Shown: positions 1 to 11,599 of the stretch, piece after piece | How the letters are laid out: the number at the start of each line of letters is the position of its first letter | How positions within the stretch are numbered: the stretch's first letter is position 1 | Source of the DNA: Phoenix dactylifera | Taxonomy: Eukaryota > Streptophyta > Magnoliopsida > Arecales > Arecaceae | NCBI RefSeq assembly: GCF_009389715.1 | Contig: NC_052392.1 | Coordinates: 36,133,360 to 36,197,359 of the forward strand | Direction: 5' to 3' | DNA: 64,000 nt | Position numbers and translations under genes: made by a program | The notes under the pieces: generated by a model | The model's database searches: none | Told to the model about the DNA's origin: nothing | What the model saw: only the letters and a program-made list of their open reading frames with translations

Positions 1-317
1 ATCGGTTGCCCAAAATATAAAATAATATAGAAAATTGTAAAAGAGAGAATTGTGGTAGAGAGAACAATGAGAGCAAGAAAAAGACTCTTGTATTGTTTTT
101 TGTTAGATACAAGGAATGGTTCCTTTATAGGCCTTTTGTAACCCAACCATAACGGTTGAATACTTATGGCCTCATTAAGGCCATAATGAGAGATAATGGG
201 AAGTTTTGAAACTTCCAAATTGAATTTGAAATAATTCTTTTAAAACTTTGGGGGTTACAAATCTTTTTTTTATTAACACCTCTTTAAAATCTTTAAAAAT
301 CCATTCAAATTCCAACA
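1..317 (-). repeat. 3' LTR of the Copia element (cut by window edge)
   Basis: Positions 1-317 match 6290-6606 with a single mismatch and no indel. On the minus strand the LTR begins TGTTGGAATTTG, the usual TG start, directly after a purine-rich tract at 318-330. The other LTR end lies left of the window. Confidence 0.93.
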
Positions 318-330
318 GTCCCCCACAAGT
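318..330 (-). other. Polypurine tract of the Copia element
   Basis: Read on the minus strand this is ACTTGTGGGGGAC, ending exactly where the 3' LTR begins with TG. Position and G-rich composition fit the plus-strand priming site of an LTR retrotransposon. Confidence 0.75.
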
Positions 331-893
331 TTCAAAACTTTATAAAATCACATACAAATTTATATATATAAAAATTTGGGCAACTTTATACAATGCAATG
401 GGTGCAGGTGTCTTCCGGACTTGAACCTACACTTAGTGTTGACAGTTCTAACCTGAAGGATCATAGTAAACTAAGTCTTGAACTTGACCCTTTGGACCAG
501 ATTTTAACATGTCACACACATAGTATTGATATAGACTTGGTGCGGGTTAGCGCTATTTATGGCCATGCGCTCAATCTTGATTCTCATGAGAGTTATTAGA
601 GAACAGCCCAATTCTCACAGTCGCGGCCTCACGACAACTCTCATTTAGGTGAGTCCTCCAAGAATACATGTGACCTGTATCCTGCAGGAGTATGCCTGCC
701 TCGGGCTCATTCAGGGTAACACCCTTCCTTAACGTCACATATCAAAGCACTATTGCCATAGGGATGAGCAGGAGACTCTCTCCTTAAAAGTAGTGCTGAA
801 ATGAGTCACGCAATACGGATTGTTTCTACCCATTGAACCTTCTTCATGGGATCTCCAATCACAAAGGTTGGGTTACCTCCCTAGGTGACTCCC
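331..893 (-). other. Copia 3' untranslated region
   Basis: About 560 bases lie between the stop of the reverse transcriptase frame and the polypurine tract. Nothing recognisable is encoded here. A 68-codon plus-strand open frame at 393-599 has no family resemblance and is probably chance. Confidence 0.6.
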
Positions 894-2408
894 TTATGGG
901 CTTAAGCCCACCCCCCTCGACAAATCAATGACAGCTTTCTTAGAAAGAGCTTTGGTTAGCTGATCAGCTATATTTTTCTCAGACTTTACAAATTCCAAAG
1001 ACACAATATTCTTATTCAATAGGCTTTTAACTGATTTATACCTCACTTGCAAATGTCTATTCATTTTCTTATTAGTATGTGCCTGCCTTACTAACTCTAT
1101 TACTGCCTTACTATCACAATGTATAAAAATGGCAGGCATGGGTTTATTAACTAAAGGCATGTCAAGCATCAAGTTCTTAATCCACTCAGCCTCAGAGCAA
1201 GTTGTATCTAAAGCTATAAGTTCTGACTCCATAGTACTGCGAGAGATAATAGTTTGTTTCTTAGATCCCCAAGATATTGCTGCTCCACCCAAAAGAAATA
1301 CATACCCTGAAGTGGACTTTATATCCATATTGTCTGTTATCCAATTCGCATCACTATACCCTTCAACTACATTCGGAAATCCCTTATAACACAATGAGTA
1401 TTCCAAGGTTCCTCTAAGATATTTAAAGACTCTCTCTAAAGCAACCCAATGATCTTTGCTAGGATTATGAGTATATCTACTAAGTCTCCCAACAGCATAT
1501 GCTATATCAGGCCTAGTTTTATTTGCTATGTATAACAATGATCCAATCATTTGTGAGTACTTCAGTTGAGATACTGGTTCACCATTATTTTTCTTCAAAT
1601 GCACATTTAGATCATATGGTATTGATATAGATTTACAATCAAAATAATTAAACTTTTTTAACATCTTTTCTATTGTACTGGTTTGATTAAGAGTAATTCC
1701 ATTAGGTGTTCTTTCCAACTTCATTCCTAAAATTACATAGGCTTCTCCTAAATCCTTCATGTCAAACTTTCTAGAAAGATAAGACTTAACATCATTTACT
1801 ATCTCCAAATTTGTCCCAAATATTAATATATCATCAACATAAAGACATAAAATCACATGTTCTCCATTACTCTCTTTGTAATACACACACTTATCATATT
1901 CATTAATCTTAAAGTCATATTCTAAGATCACTTTATCAAACTTCTCATGCCATTGCTTAGGAGCTTGTTTTAAACCATACAAGGATTTAACTAACTTACA
2001 GACCTTATGTTCTTGACCTTTAACTACAATACCTTCAGGTTGCTCCATATATATCTCTTCATTTATGTCTCCATTTAGAAAGGCAGTCTTAACATCCATT
2101 TGATGAATCACTAGATTATGCACTGATGCTAAAGCAACTAAAATTCTAATCGTAGTTATCCTAGATACAGGTGAATATGTATCAAAGTAATCTATTCCTT
2201 CCTTTTGTGTAAAACCTTTAGCTACTAGTCTAGCTTTGTACTTGTCTATGGTTCCATCAGGTTTTAACTTCTTCTTGAACACCCATTTACACCCAATAGC
2301 TTTATTTCCAGGAGGTAAATTAGTTAACTCCCAAGTGTTATTTTGAATAATAGACTCTATCTCACTTTGTATAGCTTCCTTCCAAAATGGAGCATCTAAA
2401 GAAGACAT
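894..2408 (-). CDS. Copia reverse transcriptase and RNase H domains
   Basis: This 504-codon frame is the C-terminal part of a Copia Pol polyprotein, which copies element RNA into DNA in cytoplasmic particles. Visible reverse transcriptase motifs in order are RLVAKGFTQ, the SPV box, LYGLKQAP and the catalytic YVDD (residues about 190-195). RNase H motifs follow: SDANW, SGYVF and [10 protein letters not shown], then the ADQLTKAL tail common to the family. No internal stop occurs over the whole domain. The ATG at 2408 is probably not a natural start: similarity to the usual linker before the RT domain continues upstream in this frame (the DPTTYKEAM segment), so this frame and the gag-integrase frame belong to one polyprotein now split by a one-base frame change. 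Confidence 0.93.
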   Translation of the reverse strand: MSSLDAPFWKEAIQSEIESIIQNNTWELTNLPPGNKAIGCKWVFKKKLKPDGTIDKYKARLVAKGFTQKEGIDYFDTYSPVSRITTIRILVALASVHNLVIHQMDVKTAFLNGDINEEIYMEQPEGIVVKGQEHKVCKLVKSLYGLKQAPKQWHEKFDKVILEYDFKINEYDKCVYYKESNGEHVILCLYVDDILIFGTNLEIVNDVKSYLSRKFDMKDLGEAYVILGMKLERTPNGITLNQTSTIEKMLKKFNYFDCKSISIPYDLNVHLKKNNGEPVSQLKYSQMIGSLLYIANKTRPDIAYAVGRLSRYTHNPSKDHWVALERVFKYLRGTLEYSLCYKGFPNVVEGYSDANWITDNMDIKSTSGYVFLLGGAAISWGSKKQTIISRSTMESELIALDTTCSEAEWIKNLMLDMPLVNKPMPAIFIHCDSKAVIELVRQAHTNKKMNRHLQVRYKSVKSLLNKNIVSLEFVKSEKNIADQLTKALSKKAVIDLSRGVGLSP

Positions 2409-2440
2409 AGCTTCCTTATAGGTAGTAGGATCTCCTTCTG

Positions 2441-4870
2441 TTAAAAGGTATAAAATTCGTCTCCAAAATTTTTCTCTATTCTAGACCTTTTACTCCTTCT
2501 TAACTCTAATTGTGTTTCAGGTTCCTTAGATGCACTTGTACTAGTGGAAGGTTTATCATTAGTAGATGATTTATCTATTACTTGGTGTGAAATTTTATTT
2601 TTATAAGGAAATATATCTTCAAAATAGGTAGCATCTCTAGATTCTATAACTGTATTATTTGAAATTTCACTAATCTCAGAGTTTATAACTAAGAATCTAT
2701 TGGCACTACTATTTTGAGCATACCCTATAAAGACAGCATCTATAGTTTTAGGCCCTATTTTCTTTCGCTTAGGCTCAGGGATTGCTACTTTAGCTAAACA
2801 CCCCCACACTTTCAAGATTTTAAGATTAGGTGTTCTTTTCTTCCAAATTTCGTAAGGGGTCTTATCATTATCTTTTACAGTTACTCTATTCAATATGAAA
2901 CATGCAGTAAGAATTGCTTCTCCCCACAAATTCTCAGGTAGCCCAGAACTTATCAACATCGCATTAACCATATCCATTAAAGTTCTATTTTTTCTTTCAG
3001 CTACTCCATTAGATTGGGGAGAGTATGGCGGAGTTATTTCATGTACTATTCCATATTCCTCACAGAAGATGCTAAAATTAGTAAGGGTATACTCACCTCC
3101 TCTGTCGGATCTGAGTTTCTTAATCTTTTTTTCTAATTGATTCTCTACTTCGGTCTTATAAATCTTGAATTTATTAAACACCTCATCTTTAGTTTTTATT
3201 AAGTACACATAGTAGAATTTCGAACAATCGTCTATAAAAGTCACAAAATACTTATTTCCTGCTCTAGTAGGTGGTCTGTTCGAATCACATACATCACTAT
3301 GTATGAGCTCTAAGAGTTGAGTGTTTCTTTCTACAGACTTATAAGGCCTTTTAGGTTGTTTGGCTTGTACACACACTTCACATTTATGTTTGAAGTTTAG
3401 ATTGGATTTAGGGACTAAATCTAGATCCATCATTCTTTTAATTTTCTTCAAGTTTACATGTCCCAATCGTTCATGCCATACATTAGAAGATTCAACATTG
3501 AAAATACTTGAAGAGATAACTTTAACTTCTGAAAGTACATTTAATTTAAACAACCCTTCACTAATAAATCCTTTCCCAACAAATACATTATTTTTTGAAA
3601 TTACAACTTTATTGGATTCCATGACAACCTTGTATCCTTGTTGGACTAAGGATGACCCACTAACTAAATTTCTTCTGATTTCTGGAACATGTCGCACTCC
3701 TTTCAAAGTTAAGATCTTTCCAGATGTCATCTTCAAATCTATGTCTCCAACTCCAAGCACACGTGCAACAGAGTCATTACCTAATGTTACACTTCCTCCA
3801 CTTGATTTCTGATAAGTTTTAAAATAACCATAATCAAAACAAATATGTACATTAGCTCCAGAATCTAACCACCAATCTTTATTTTCATAAGTAAAATTAA
3901 TAGAAGAAGAACTAAAGTTATACCTAAAGGATGGCTCGGCTGAATTCTCTTGATCCATCAACATATAGACTTGAGCCTTTGGATCTCTTTGATAGTGATT
4001 TGACTTGGGCTTGGGCTTATACTCCTTAGTCTTCTTGAAGAAGCAATCTTTCGCCATGTGATTAGTTCTCCCACAAACAAAGCATAGCCTTTTCTCACTT
4101 CCTTTGCCCTTGAATGTTTTATTATTATTATTATTACGGTGTTGGAAGTTTTGGTTTTGGTTAGAACGATTGTGGAACCTATTATTTTTCTTGAAGTTCT
4201 TACCCCTATGTTGGAAATTATTTCTCTTGTAAAAATTCTTAGTATTATTTTCAACTAGGTTCACCTTAGGAGTCTTTTCATCCTCTTTCTTAGTATTGGC
4301 TCTATGTTTTTCCTCAACTCTAAGAGAGTTTATGACTTGGGTTAAGGTTAACTCTCCTTGTTTATGCCTAAGGGTCCTAGCAAAATCATTCCAAGATGAT
4401 GGCAACTTATCTATAAGACATGAGACTTTAAAATCTTCACTAAATTTGGTTCCCTTTTTCTCAACTCCTCTCAGAAGTTCTTGATACTCATGAATTTGAT
4501 CTCCCACTAGTTTATTGTCTACCATTTTATAACTATTAAAATTTGAGACAGTAAACCGATCAATGCCAGCATCTATCATCCCATATTCAGCCTCTAAAGC
4601 ATCCCAAAGTTCTTTTGCACTTGAGGTAGTGGCATGATACACATCATAAAGGTGGTCAGACAAAGCACTAAGTATTCTATTATAGCAGTGGTACTCGACT
4701 TGCTCATTAGTCATTTGTGAAGGTAACTCTTGATTAGACCGTGGTTCCTCTATTGCAGATACAAGTCCTAACACAGTCAACCAATATTTAAGTTGTCTTT
4801 GCCACCTACGAAAATTTTGTCCACTAAATTTTTCAGGCTTAATACTATTAGCTTCTTCCATATTTGCCAT
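2441..4870 (-). CDS. Copia Gag, protease and integrase domains
   Basis: This 809-codon frame starts at the first ATG after the leader and encodes Gag followed by the first half of Pol. Gag (residues 1 to about 200) has the UBN2-type capsid pattern. A zinc knuckle [14 protein letters not shown] (CX2CX4HX4C) lies near residue 265. The aspartic protease active site is DSGA near residue 340. The integrase begins with an HHCC zinc-binding part (HERLGH and CEVC) and continues with the catalytic triad: the Asp of HSDVC, the Asp of SDRGGEY and the Glu of NGVAERKNR. The frame closes at 2441, just before the reverse transcriptase frame. No other disabling change was seen. Confidence 0.93.
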   Translation of the reverse strand: MANMEEANSIKPEKFSGQNFRRWQRQLKYWLTVLGLVSAIEEPRSNQELPSQMTNEQVEYHCYNRILSALSDHLYDVYHATTSSAKELWDALEAEYGMIDAGIDRFTVSNFNSYKMVDNKLVGDQIHEYQELLRGVEKKGTKFSEDFKVSCLIDKLPSSWNDFARTLRHKQGELTLTQVINSLRVEEKHRANTKKEDEKTPKVNLVENNTKNFYKRNNFQHRGKNFKKNNRFHNRSNQNQNFQHRNNNNNKTFKGKGSEKRLCFVCGRTNHMAKDCFFKKTKEYKPKPKSNHYQRDPKAQVYMLMDQENSAEPSFRYNFSSSSINFTYENKDWWLDSGANVHICFDYGYFKTYQKSSGGSVTLGNDSVARVLGVGDIDLKMTSGKILTLKGVRHVPEIRRNLVSGSSLVQQGYKVVMESNKVVISKNNVFVGKGFISEGLFKLNVLSEVKVISSSIFNVESSNVWHERLGHVNLKKIKRMMDLDLVPKSNLNFKHKCEVCVQAKQPKRPYKSVERNTQLLELIHSDVCDSNRPPTRAGNKYFVTFIDDCSKFYYVYLIKTKDEVFNKFKIYKTEVENQLEKKIKKLRSDRGGEYTLTNFSIFCEEYGIVHEITPPYSPQSNGVAERKNRTLMDMVNAMLISSGLPENLWGEAILTACFILNRVTVKDNDKTPYEIWKKRTPNLKILKVWGCLAKVAIPEPKRKKIGPKTIDAVFIGYAQNSSANRFLVINSEISEISNNTVIESRDATYFEDIFPYKNKISHQVIDKSSTNDKPSTSTSASKEPETQLELRRSKRSRIEKNFGDEFYTF

Positions 4871-5094
4871 TCTAAATTTTAAACTCTAAGTTTTTAAAGT
4901 TTAAAAAGGGCAGTAGAGTATTCAACTGTGAGGAAAAATAATAACAATAATGTCACTAATGAATAAATTTAAACAAGATGTTCCTAAGAGTATCTCTTAA
5001 TAATATACTATGTAACAATAACTTTACTAATAATTGTAAAGGAAAACAACCCTAATGTCACCAATTAGATTTAATACTTATATCTTCACCAAAA

Positions 5095-5870
5095 CTATTT
5101 TTTTTTTAAATCAGAACAGTAAACTTTTTTTATATATATTAAATAGTAAACTGTTTTTTTTAAAGCAGTAAACTATTTTCTTAATTAAAACAGTAAACTA
5201 TTTTTTTATATTAAAACAATAAACTGTTTTTTTAATTAAAACAGTAAACTGTTTTTTTTTTTTAACAGTAAATTGTTTTCTTTGATTCAACAGTAAACTT
5301 TTTTTTTTCTATTAAACAGTAAACTGTTTTTTATTTAAAACAGTAAACTGTTTTTTGTTGAAACAGTAAACTGTTTTTTTTTTTTAACAGTAAATTATTT
5401 CCTTTGATTAAACAGTAAACTGTTTTTTTTATTAAACAGTAAACTGTTTTTTTTTATTAAACAGTAAACTGTTTTTTTGTTGAAACAGTAAACTGTATTT
5501 TGTTGAAACAGTAAACTGTTTTTTTTTTTTTTTTGATTAAACAGTAAACTGTTTTTTGTTAAAACAGTAAACTATTTTTTTTATTAAAACAGTAAACTGT
5601 ATTTTTTTTAATTAAAACAGTAAACTGTTTTTTTTTTAATTAAAACAGTAATCTGTTTTCTTGATCAAAACAGTAAACTTTTTTTTTATTAAAACAGTAA
5701 AACAGTAAACTGTTTTTTTTTTTAAATTAAAACAGTAATCTGTTTTCTTGATCAAAACAGTAAACTTTTTTTTATTAAAACAGTAAAACAGTAAACTGTT
5801 TTTTTTAATTAAACAGAAACTGTTTTTTTATTAAGCAGTAAACTGTTTTTTTTTTATTAAACAGTTTAAT
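5095..5870. repeat. Short inverted-repeat array in the Copia leader
   Basis: About 32 copies of a core AACAGTAAACTGTT, separated by T-rich spacers and repeating about every 20-30 bases, fill the leader between gag and the 5' LTR. Each full core is itself an inverted repeat: AAACAGT and ACTGTTT around a 2-base centre. A longer block of about 85-90 bases containing a CAGTAATCTG variant and a doubled core occurs twice in tandem (about 5635-5710 and 5725-5800). The array would be transcribed as part of the element RNA and could fold into many hairpins. I do not know a named family with this leader. Confidence 0.95.
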
Positions 5871-6289
5871 ATTAAAATTGAGAATCTAAAGCTAAACTAT
5901 ATATATATTATTATTTAAAAGTGTATTCAACAATGATTTCTATCAAAGATGAGCAAAAACAGTGTTCAACTATGCATCTTGCAGAAATATAAACATATAG
6001 ATGAAACAATATAACAACGGTTTTAGAATGTTGATCAAAACAAGATGCTTTGTAAAATATTTAAATCACATAAAAAGAAAATCTAACAATTATAATAAAA
6101 TAGTGGTAAGAAAATATCTGGCCTGTGAGGTGTGAGAGGCACGCCAAAAGACGCACTGTCCTAAAACCGTTGTTGCCTCCCCACGTGCAGGTATTGGCGG
6201 TCAGCGACGGCTCCAAGATACAACCCAAACGGCTCACAGCGGGCCTAATCTACAGTGCACGTCTGTAGTAGGCAGATTACCTAGTCTAT
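5871..6289 (-). other. Copia 5' leader and/or undetermined part of 5' LTR
   Basis: This stretch joins the repeat array to the part of the 5' LTR that can be matched. It has an AT-rich part (5871-6115) and a GC-richer part (6120-6289). Because the left LTR is cut by the window edge, part of 6120-6289 may belong to the LTR; candidate TG edges include 6124 and 6126. No tRNA primer site could be assigned with confidence. Confidence 0.5.
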
Positions 6290-6606
6290 ATCGGTTGCCC
6301 AAAATATAAAATAATATAGAAAATTGTAAAAGAGAGAATTGTGGTAGAGAGAACAATGAGAGCAAGAAAAAGACTCTTGCATTGTTTTTTGTTAGATACA
6401 AGGAATGGTTCCTTTATAGGCCTTTTGTAACCCAACCATAACGGTTGAATACTTATGGCCTCATTAAGGCCATAATGAGAGATAATGGGAAGTTTTGAAA
6501 CTTCCAAATTGAATTTGAAATAATTCTTTTAAAACTTTGGGGGTTACAAATCTTTTTTTTATTAACACCTCTTTAAAATCTTTAAAAATCCATTCAAATT
6601 CCAACA
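6290..6606 (-). repeat. 5' LTR of the Copia element (matched part)
   Basis: This copy matches 1-317. It ends at 6606 in CCAACA on the plus strand, which is TGTTGG on the minus strand, a normal LTR terminus. The next bases, CATCT, are the expected right-hand half of a five-base target-site duplication, whose partner lies outside the window. The inner edge may extend left of 6290. Confidence 0.93.
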
Positions 6607-7505
6607 CATCTAATATTTTGCATCTCTGGTCATTCAATCTTGTCTTTTTTACATATTAGAGAAATAAAATTCTGGCAATCAAAAATTACAGATCTCACCT
6701 ATTTCATTTCTTTGTTATCACGTTGCCTGTTTTAAAATAAATTGCTGCCTCACTAATTTCCGTTCTGCCGAACCTGCAAAATTAATTGATTTAATCCCTG
6801 AAATATTGCTGTTTAGATTTGATCTTTAAAGCATCAGGAAAAGTAGTGGATCACTGAAAAAATGAAGTCAGCAGATAAGAAGATCCCATTCCTATGGTGA
6901 GCTGATGAGGGAAGTGTCAAACCATCTTATAATTTGCCATATAGATCATCTAATCGGCATGGTAAACTCCTACTCGAGGGAAAACTTCAAAGTTGTCTGA
7001 GTGTCAGGATCTAATCTATCAAGGATGTATGAATGCTTTGGTATCCTATGCTTCAGTGCACCTTGATTGATGAGGTGTGAGAGGTCCAAGAGCCTGAGAC
7101 CCTGCAATCCCTGAAAATTTGGGGTACAGCAAATCACTTTATCTAAGGATGAAAATATCCTGTTTTGAGGATGGGGCTAGAGGCTTCCTAGGAGCCCAAC
7201 TGATACAGGGAAGAATTTTCTGATGCTTCATCTCTTGCTAAGTTGCTATGCTTGTCTAGCACACAAGGGTGTCGAAACATTCGCACAGTATGGGCCAAAA
7301 GAACAGGCCTATGCAGTGCATTTCATCTTCTATGCCTCAGTCCATGTTTTCTGGTGACGTAAAAGAATGTAAGTGTGTGTCTATGTTTGTGTGTGTGGGT
7401 ATGTGCATGCATGCACAAATACGGCAAATAGAATCAGGAAGTTTGGAATTGCATTCTCACTTTATAGTTTATTCAACCTATCATAACTTCTTAAGCTTAC
7501 TATAG
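6607..7505. other. Intergenic or intron DNA upstream of dioxygenase exons
   Basis: No exon encoding the N-terminal half of a 2-oxoglutarate dioxygenase can be recognised here. A GT-rich run (about 7370-7405) is the only low-complexity feature. The stretch ends in a plausible splice acceptor (TATAG at 7501-7505). It may be the tail of an intron whose upstream exons lie left of the Copia element, outside the window. Confidence 0.5.
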
Positions 7506-8744
7506 GGAAATCCTCCATGAATACACCATGAAGTTAAGGAAGGTAGCTGACAAAATCCTCATGGTCATGGCAAAGTTGTTGGATCTGAATGAGGAGTACT
7601 TCACTCAGCAGCTTGGAGGCACAGCTGCAGTATATGCAAGATTTAACTATTACCCATGTTGTTCAAGACCTGATCTTGTCTTCGGCCTCAAACCTCACTC
7701 TGATGGCTCCATGATCACTATTGTTTTGCCAGACAAAGATGTGGAAGGTCTTCAGGTACTCAAAGATGGTGAGTGGGTTAGGATACCCACAAATCCTCAT
7801 TCTTTTCTTGTCAACTTTGGAGATGAGATGGAGGTAACTATCATTTTTTCAACAGTAATTCTTCTTCCCTTCCTTTAGACCATTGTCAGAATCCTAATTC
7901 TTTAATTTTTCAACAAGGATTCTATTATGATTTTATTTATGCTGGTCATTTCCCGGTGTTCTTATTAATTCTTTGAAGAAATACTAGTTCTTATGATACA
8001 AGACAAATGTTTAATGGAATTACAGATGTCAATTGAAGATTACACTACATTCACAAATGATTAAATTTGTAATATTGTAGCTTCTCAAAGGAGAAAAAAA
8101 GAAAAATTTATAAAGAGCTATTTCCGTGGGTTAGTGCACAAATTTCTGAAAGGAGACGCATAATTAAAATGTGCTAAGAAGAATAATCGTAAGGCCTACA
8201 CATGGTGAAGGAAACACCATTATATTTTGGTAGAATAATCATTTACCCTTTTTTGTGATACTTTGCTAAGTATCATATAATTTAATCATTGACAAAAAAG
8301 TTTTAAAAGAAGGAACACAATGGATATACGCATATCAAATTCCTTTTCTTGACATGTAATGACTCCTTCCACAGCAAATTGTTCAGCTCCATTCCAGAAA
8401 TAATTTTGAATGAAGAAGCATGTGCTTATTTCTCGCTGCTTATTCTTTCCTATTTTATGTAATGATACCTTTCTTTTTGAGAATAGACTCCTTTTTTTCA
8501 GATTATGAGCAATGGGATTTTCAAAAGCCCTGTGCATAGAGTGGTGACCAACTTAGAAAAGGAGAGGATCTCTTTGGCTATGTTTTATGCATTAGAACCA
8601 GAAAAGGAGTTGGAACCTGCTGACAGGCTGGTAGATGAGATGCATCCAAGATTGTACAGGAAGGTGAAGATGAAAGACTATCTTGAAGTCTTCTTCAGGA
8701 ACTTTTCACAAGGGAAGAGAACTATTGACTGGGCAAAAATCTAA
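7506..8744 (+). CDS. 2-oxoglutarate/Fe(II)-dependent dioxygenase, last two exons only
   Basis: Two exons are supported: 7506-7833, with acceptor TATAG and donor GAG|GTAACT, and 8502-8744, with acceptor TTTCAG and stop TAA. The junction is phase 0 and joins an EMEV-type strand to IMSNGIF exactly where this family usually has an intron. They encode about 189 residues of the C-terminal double-stranded beta-helix domain. Iron ligands are the His and Asp of PHSDG and the His of SPVHRVV; the 2-oxoglutarate-binding RxS is RIS in the second exon. The family oxidises small molecules (flavonoids, hormones, alkaloids) in the cytosol; this piece resembles the SRG1-like group, with the substrate unknown. 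The N-terminal DIOX_N half is missing from the window, so this is either the 3' end of a gene interrupted by the upstream Copia insertion or a 5'-truncated pseudogene. Confidence 0.85.
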
Positions 8745-9404
8745 CCAAAACATCGGCTTAAACCTTCATCAAGCACTAATGTCTTTGTTGCTGAAAGGGG
8801 AATCCAAGCTCGGTCCCATCGAACAAACGATATCATATACATCATGTTTAATACTGGCTGCAAATCCTAGTTTGGTGCTTTTCAATTGTCCAAGATTCAG
8901 GCAGGTTTCCTTGGCAGGCCAGCTGCCTGCTTCATATCCAATTTACAGGTTATCTTGAACTTGCATTCCTCTACATTTGGTCATTTTGTGACTCTGGTAT
9001 TACATTAGTGGGATGTCATGTGATATGCAACTAGGAGAGGTTTGTCTCAAACTCCCAAATCTTTCTATCAAACAGCACTTCATAAAGTTTATATCATACC
9101 TGCTAAATAGACACTTCATTCTCTTTCAATGGAGTCAAGGTAATAGAGGTGTACCAAGGGAACAGAGGTGCTTGCCTCCGTCTCTGCTTAAGTTCCATGT
9201 ATGGAGCCATTGGACTCATACAGATACATGACACCTAACCATTGGCTAAGAGTTGGTATGGTTTGCACTTGTCTGTTCTGTTTTCAGAAATATAGTAATG
9301 CTAACGTAATGCTTAGAGGATCAAAAAAGGGACACCAAAACAATGTATTATTTGAAGACAAGGCAAGAATTTGCATCTATTGTCATCTGATTTAATTACA
9401 ATTG
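8745..9404 (+). other. 3' flank of the dioxygenase exons
   Basis: This is AT-rich sequence with short chance frames and no recognisable gene. Part of it is probably the 3' untranslated region. Confidence 0.4.
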
Positions 9405-9640
9405 TTAATTTAAATATTTTCCTTTTCTCAGCATGGAGAGGAGCAATTTGCCAAACAAAACCCTAAGGTGTTTTTGTCTTTCTTTTAGGACAATTCAAAT
9501 AATTTTCGCCTACATCAAAAAGAAAAATCAGACAATTAACATCCCTTTCAAAATTGTGCAAGTTTCTTAAGAATTATAATATAAACACCAAAAGACAATA
9601 GACAAAACTTTCCAAGCTAATAATCAGTTCGGACTTCCCA
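9405..9640. repeat. Dispersed repeat, copy 1 (partner at 14595-14865)
   Basis: Blocks such as GGACAATTC-AATAATTTT, AACAT/GACATCCCTT, TTGTGCAAxTTTCT and CCAAGCTAATAA occur in the same order in both copies, with gaps. There is no coding content. The class is unknown; it may be a SINE, MITE or LTR fragment. Confidence 0.6.
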
Positions 9641-9954
9641 TGCACTTCTTTATTTTGTTTTTTTAGCAAGCTGATGGCAAGCCACTTGACATTTTAGGGG
9701 TAAATGAATTGAGAAAAGGAGTACATACAAAAAAAGTGGAAGGAAAAGACAGAACTAAATCTAGTCCAAACAACGAGGCACACCCTGACAAAAGCAACAC
9801 ACAAGATAACAGCTTGGATCCATTTTGGGCGACCCATAATGGCCCGTGTCGAGTTAAACCAGTATCCAATCCCAAATTTGTTCAAAATTCAAACTTGAAA
9901 TTTAAATTTATATTTCAAGAATCATATGAAAACTGTGTATTTTTTGTTACGACT

Positions 9955-10110
9955 TAGGATTTTACTCAAAAAGACTAGCTGGAAGGTATTGTTTGGATTC
10001 TTGGTCCTGAATAAGTATCCAGAATTTATTTATTTCATAGCTAATATGGGACTAAACACACGACCACATGGATCCTCATATATTTTTCTCAGTTAAGCCT
10101 TTGAAAACAC
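9955..10110 (+). repeat. Dispersed repeat family A, copy 1
   Basis: The order AAAAGACTAGCTGGAAGG, TTGG-TTCTTGG, AAGTATCCA, CATAGCTAATATGGGACTA and ACACGACC, then GATCCTCA, recurs at 11395-11500 and 56520-56690. Similar sequences ending in a xATGTGGGACTAA motif are common dispersed repeats in plant genomes. It is non-coding. Confidence 0.6.
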
Positions 10111-11009
10111 TCAGTTATAGTTATGGTCTTGACAACCTGGGAGTCTTGAAGGGAGTAAACTAAGGATTCTAACCTTTGTCATTTTTTCTACGCAAAGTGG
10201 CTGCTCCAAACCTATACCATTGTGCTTATCAGCCCAAGCTATTTACCATTGCAGCTAGCAATGACCTCTCACTAAAAATCTAGTAACCTACACTAATTCT
10301 AAGTTAAACCCTAGATATTTGAAACCTTCGCTGTGATATCAAAAACCATCTCACCTAAACCCCATCATGTGAGTTGACACGTGACACAATCATACATTCC
10401 ATAGAGTATAGTCCTAGGGAAGGTACAAGGCTTGCTGGAATAACAAATTTCAAAATATAAATTAATATTCCAAAATAAAATAAATAACTCCAATATTATT
10501 AAATAACAACAACAATACAATATAAATTTATGATCATCATAAACATTTATTTCTTCTGTCATCTCTTACTAGCAAACCCAATATCAACCAAGTGCTATGC
10601 AACCTGAGACTTTGAAAAACAATCAAGAGACTGGTATGAGCTAACTAGCTCAATAAAAAATCCTCATAACGTACACCAATATATAAAATGATAAAATAAT
10701 AATGATAAACATAACTGATGGAATAATATCAAGTAGAGTAAAATGTTCATAACATGTGTATATATACTAATCAATTATCAAAATCTGGATACTGGTTAAT
10801 CAAATTTAATATGCATCAATCACATGCCGACAAAAGCAATTTATTTTAGCAGTGTTTTCATTTGAGTATTTTATTATCAAATCAACAAAGTTAGATTCAC
10901 CAACAATCATAAGATTTCACAAAAGGGACTTCCAATTATCTTTCCAGTATTGGACTAGCCACAACCACACTCCAACCCATGACCGGTAAACTAAAGCAGC
11001 ACATTCTTG

Positions 11010-11285
11010 CTTGTGGCAGTGCTATCCACAGTGCCATGTTCGTGGCCTACCCATGATAAGCCTATTTACAATGCTGCATTCTTGGTCATGATGAGGCTAT
11101 CCACAGTGCCATGTTCCAACCAATCTGTGATGGCTATCCCACGCGTAAGTTGGTGGCGACTATCCTATGCGTAGCATTCCTACCCATGATGAAGTTATCC
11201 ATCATGCCATATTTCTATATGTCGCGGCTATCCCATACATAAGACCAAGGCTATCCATAATGCCACATTCCTATTGATAATGGGT
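11010..11285. repeat. Degenerate short tandem repeat
   Basis: Variants of GGCTATCCACAGTGCCAT plus a C/TATTC element recur about five times (near 11018, 11095, 11167, 11205 and 11250), alternating with CGTAAG- and CATGATGA-type spacers. Divergence is high, so exact unit boundaries are not clear. Confidence 0.5.
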
Positions 11286-11299
11286 AGGTGTAAGCTCGT

Positions 11300-11505
11300 G
11301 GCATATATGTTGTAGCTTGGTGGTTACTTCAAACTTGGGATCACTAGTTCGAATCCCTTTGATCCAATTGTGGGTTATATGGTTTATTTTCATTCATAGC
11401 GATCAAGGAATTCACCTAAAAGGACTGGCTAGAAAGTGTTAGTTAAGGTCATTGGCTCTATATAAGTATCCAAGATCTATCTAGTGCATAGTTGATTCGA
11501 CCCAT
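11300..11505 (+). repeat. Candidate tRNA-derived SINE with family A tail
   Basis: An A-box-like TAGCTTGGTGG (11313-11323) is followed after about 22 bases by a B-box-like AGTTCGAATCC (11346-11356). This is the internal RNA polymerase III promoter layout of tRNA-derived SINEs. The surrounding sequence does not fold into a full tRNA. The family A motif (AAAAGGACTGGCTAGAA, AAGTATCCAAGATC) follows at 11415-11495. Confidence 0.5.
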
Positions 11506-11599
11506 CAATCCGATCTATAAACAACACGCTTTAAACAGGTTTAACTTTATACAAATGGTTTGCATCATAAATGGGGCAACTCGTCTAGTTCAGTTCAGG

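Larger units (their letters stand above)
1..6606 (-). mobile_element. Ty1/Copia LTR retrotransposon, nearly intact, young
   Basis: The element reads on the minus strand in the order 5' LTR (right), repeat-rich leader, gag-protease-integrase frame, reverse transcriptase-RNase H frame, polypurine tract, 3' LTR (left). The order integrase before reverse transcriptase defines Copia (Pseudoviridae-type) elements. The two LTR copies differ at one visible position out of 317 aligned bases (position 91 against the matching base near 6380), which implies recent insertion. The 3' LTR runs off the left edge, so the full LTR length, the outer target-site duplication and the exact inner edge of the 5' LTR cannot be fixed. 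No clear initiator-Met primer binding site was found next to 6290. The only coding break seen is the frame change near 2409-2441. Confidence 0.95.

Noticed and set aside
11300..11375. Possible true tRNA gene
   Set aside because: A and B boxes are present, but acceptor and anticodon stems do not pair, so a SINE head is the better reading.
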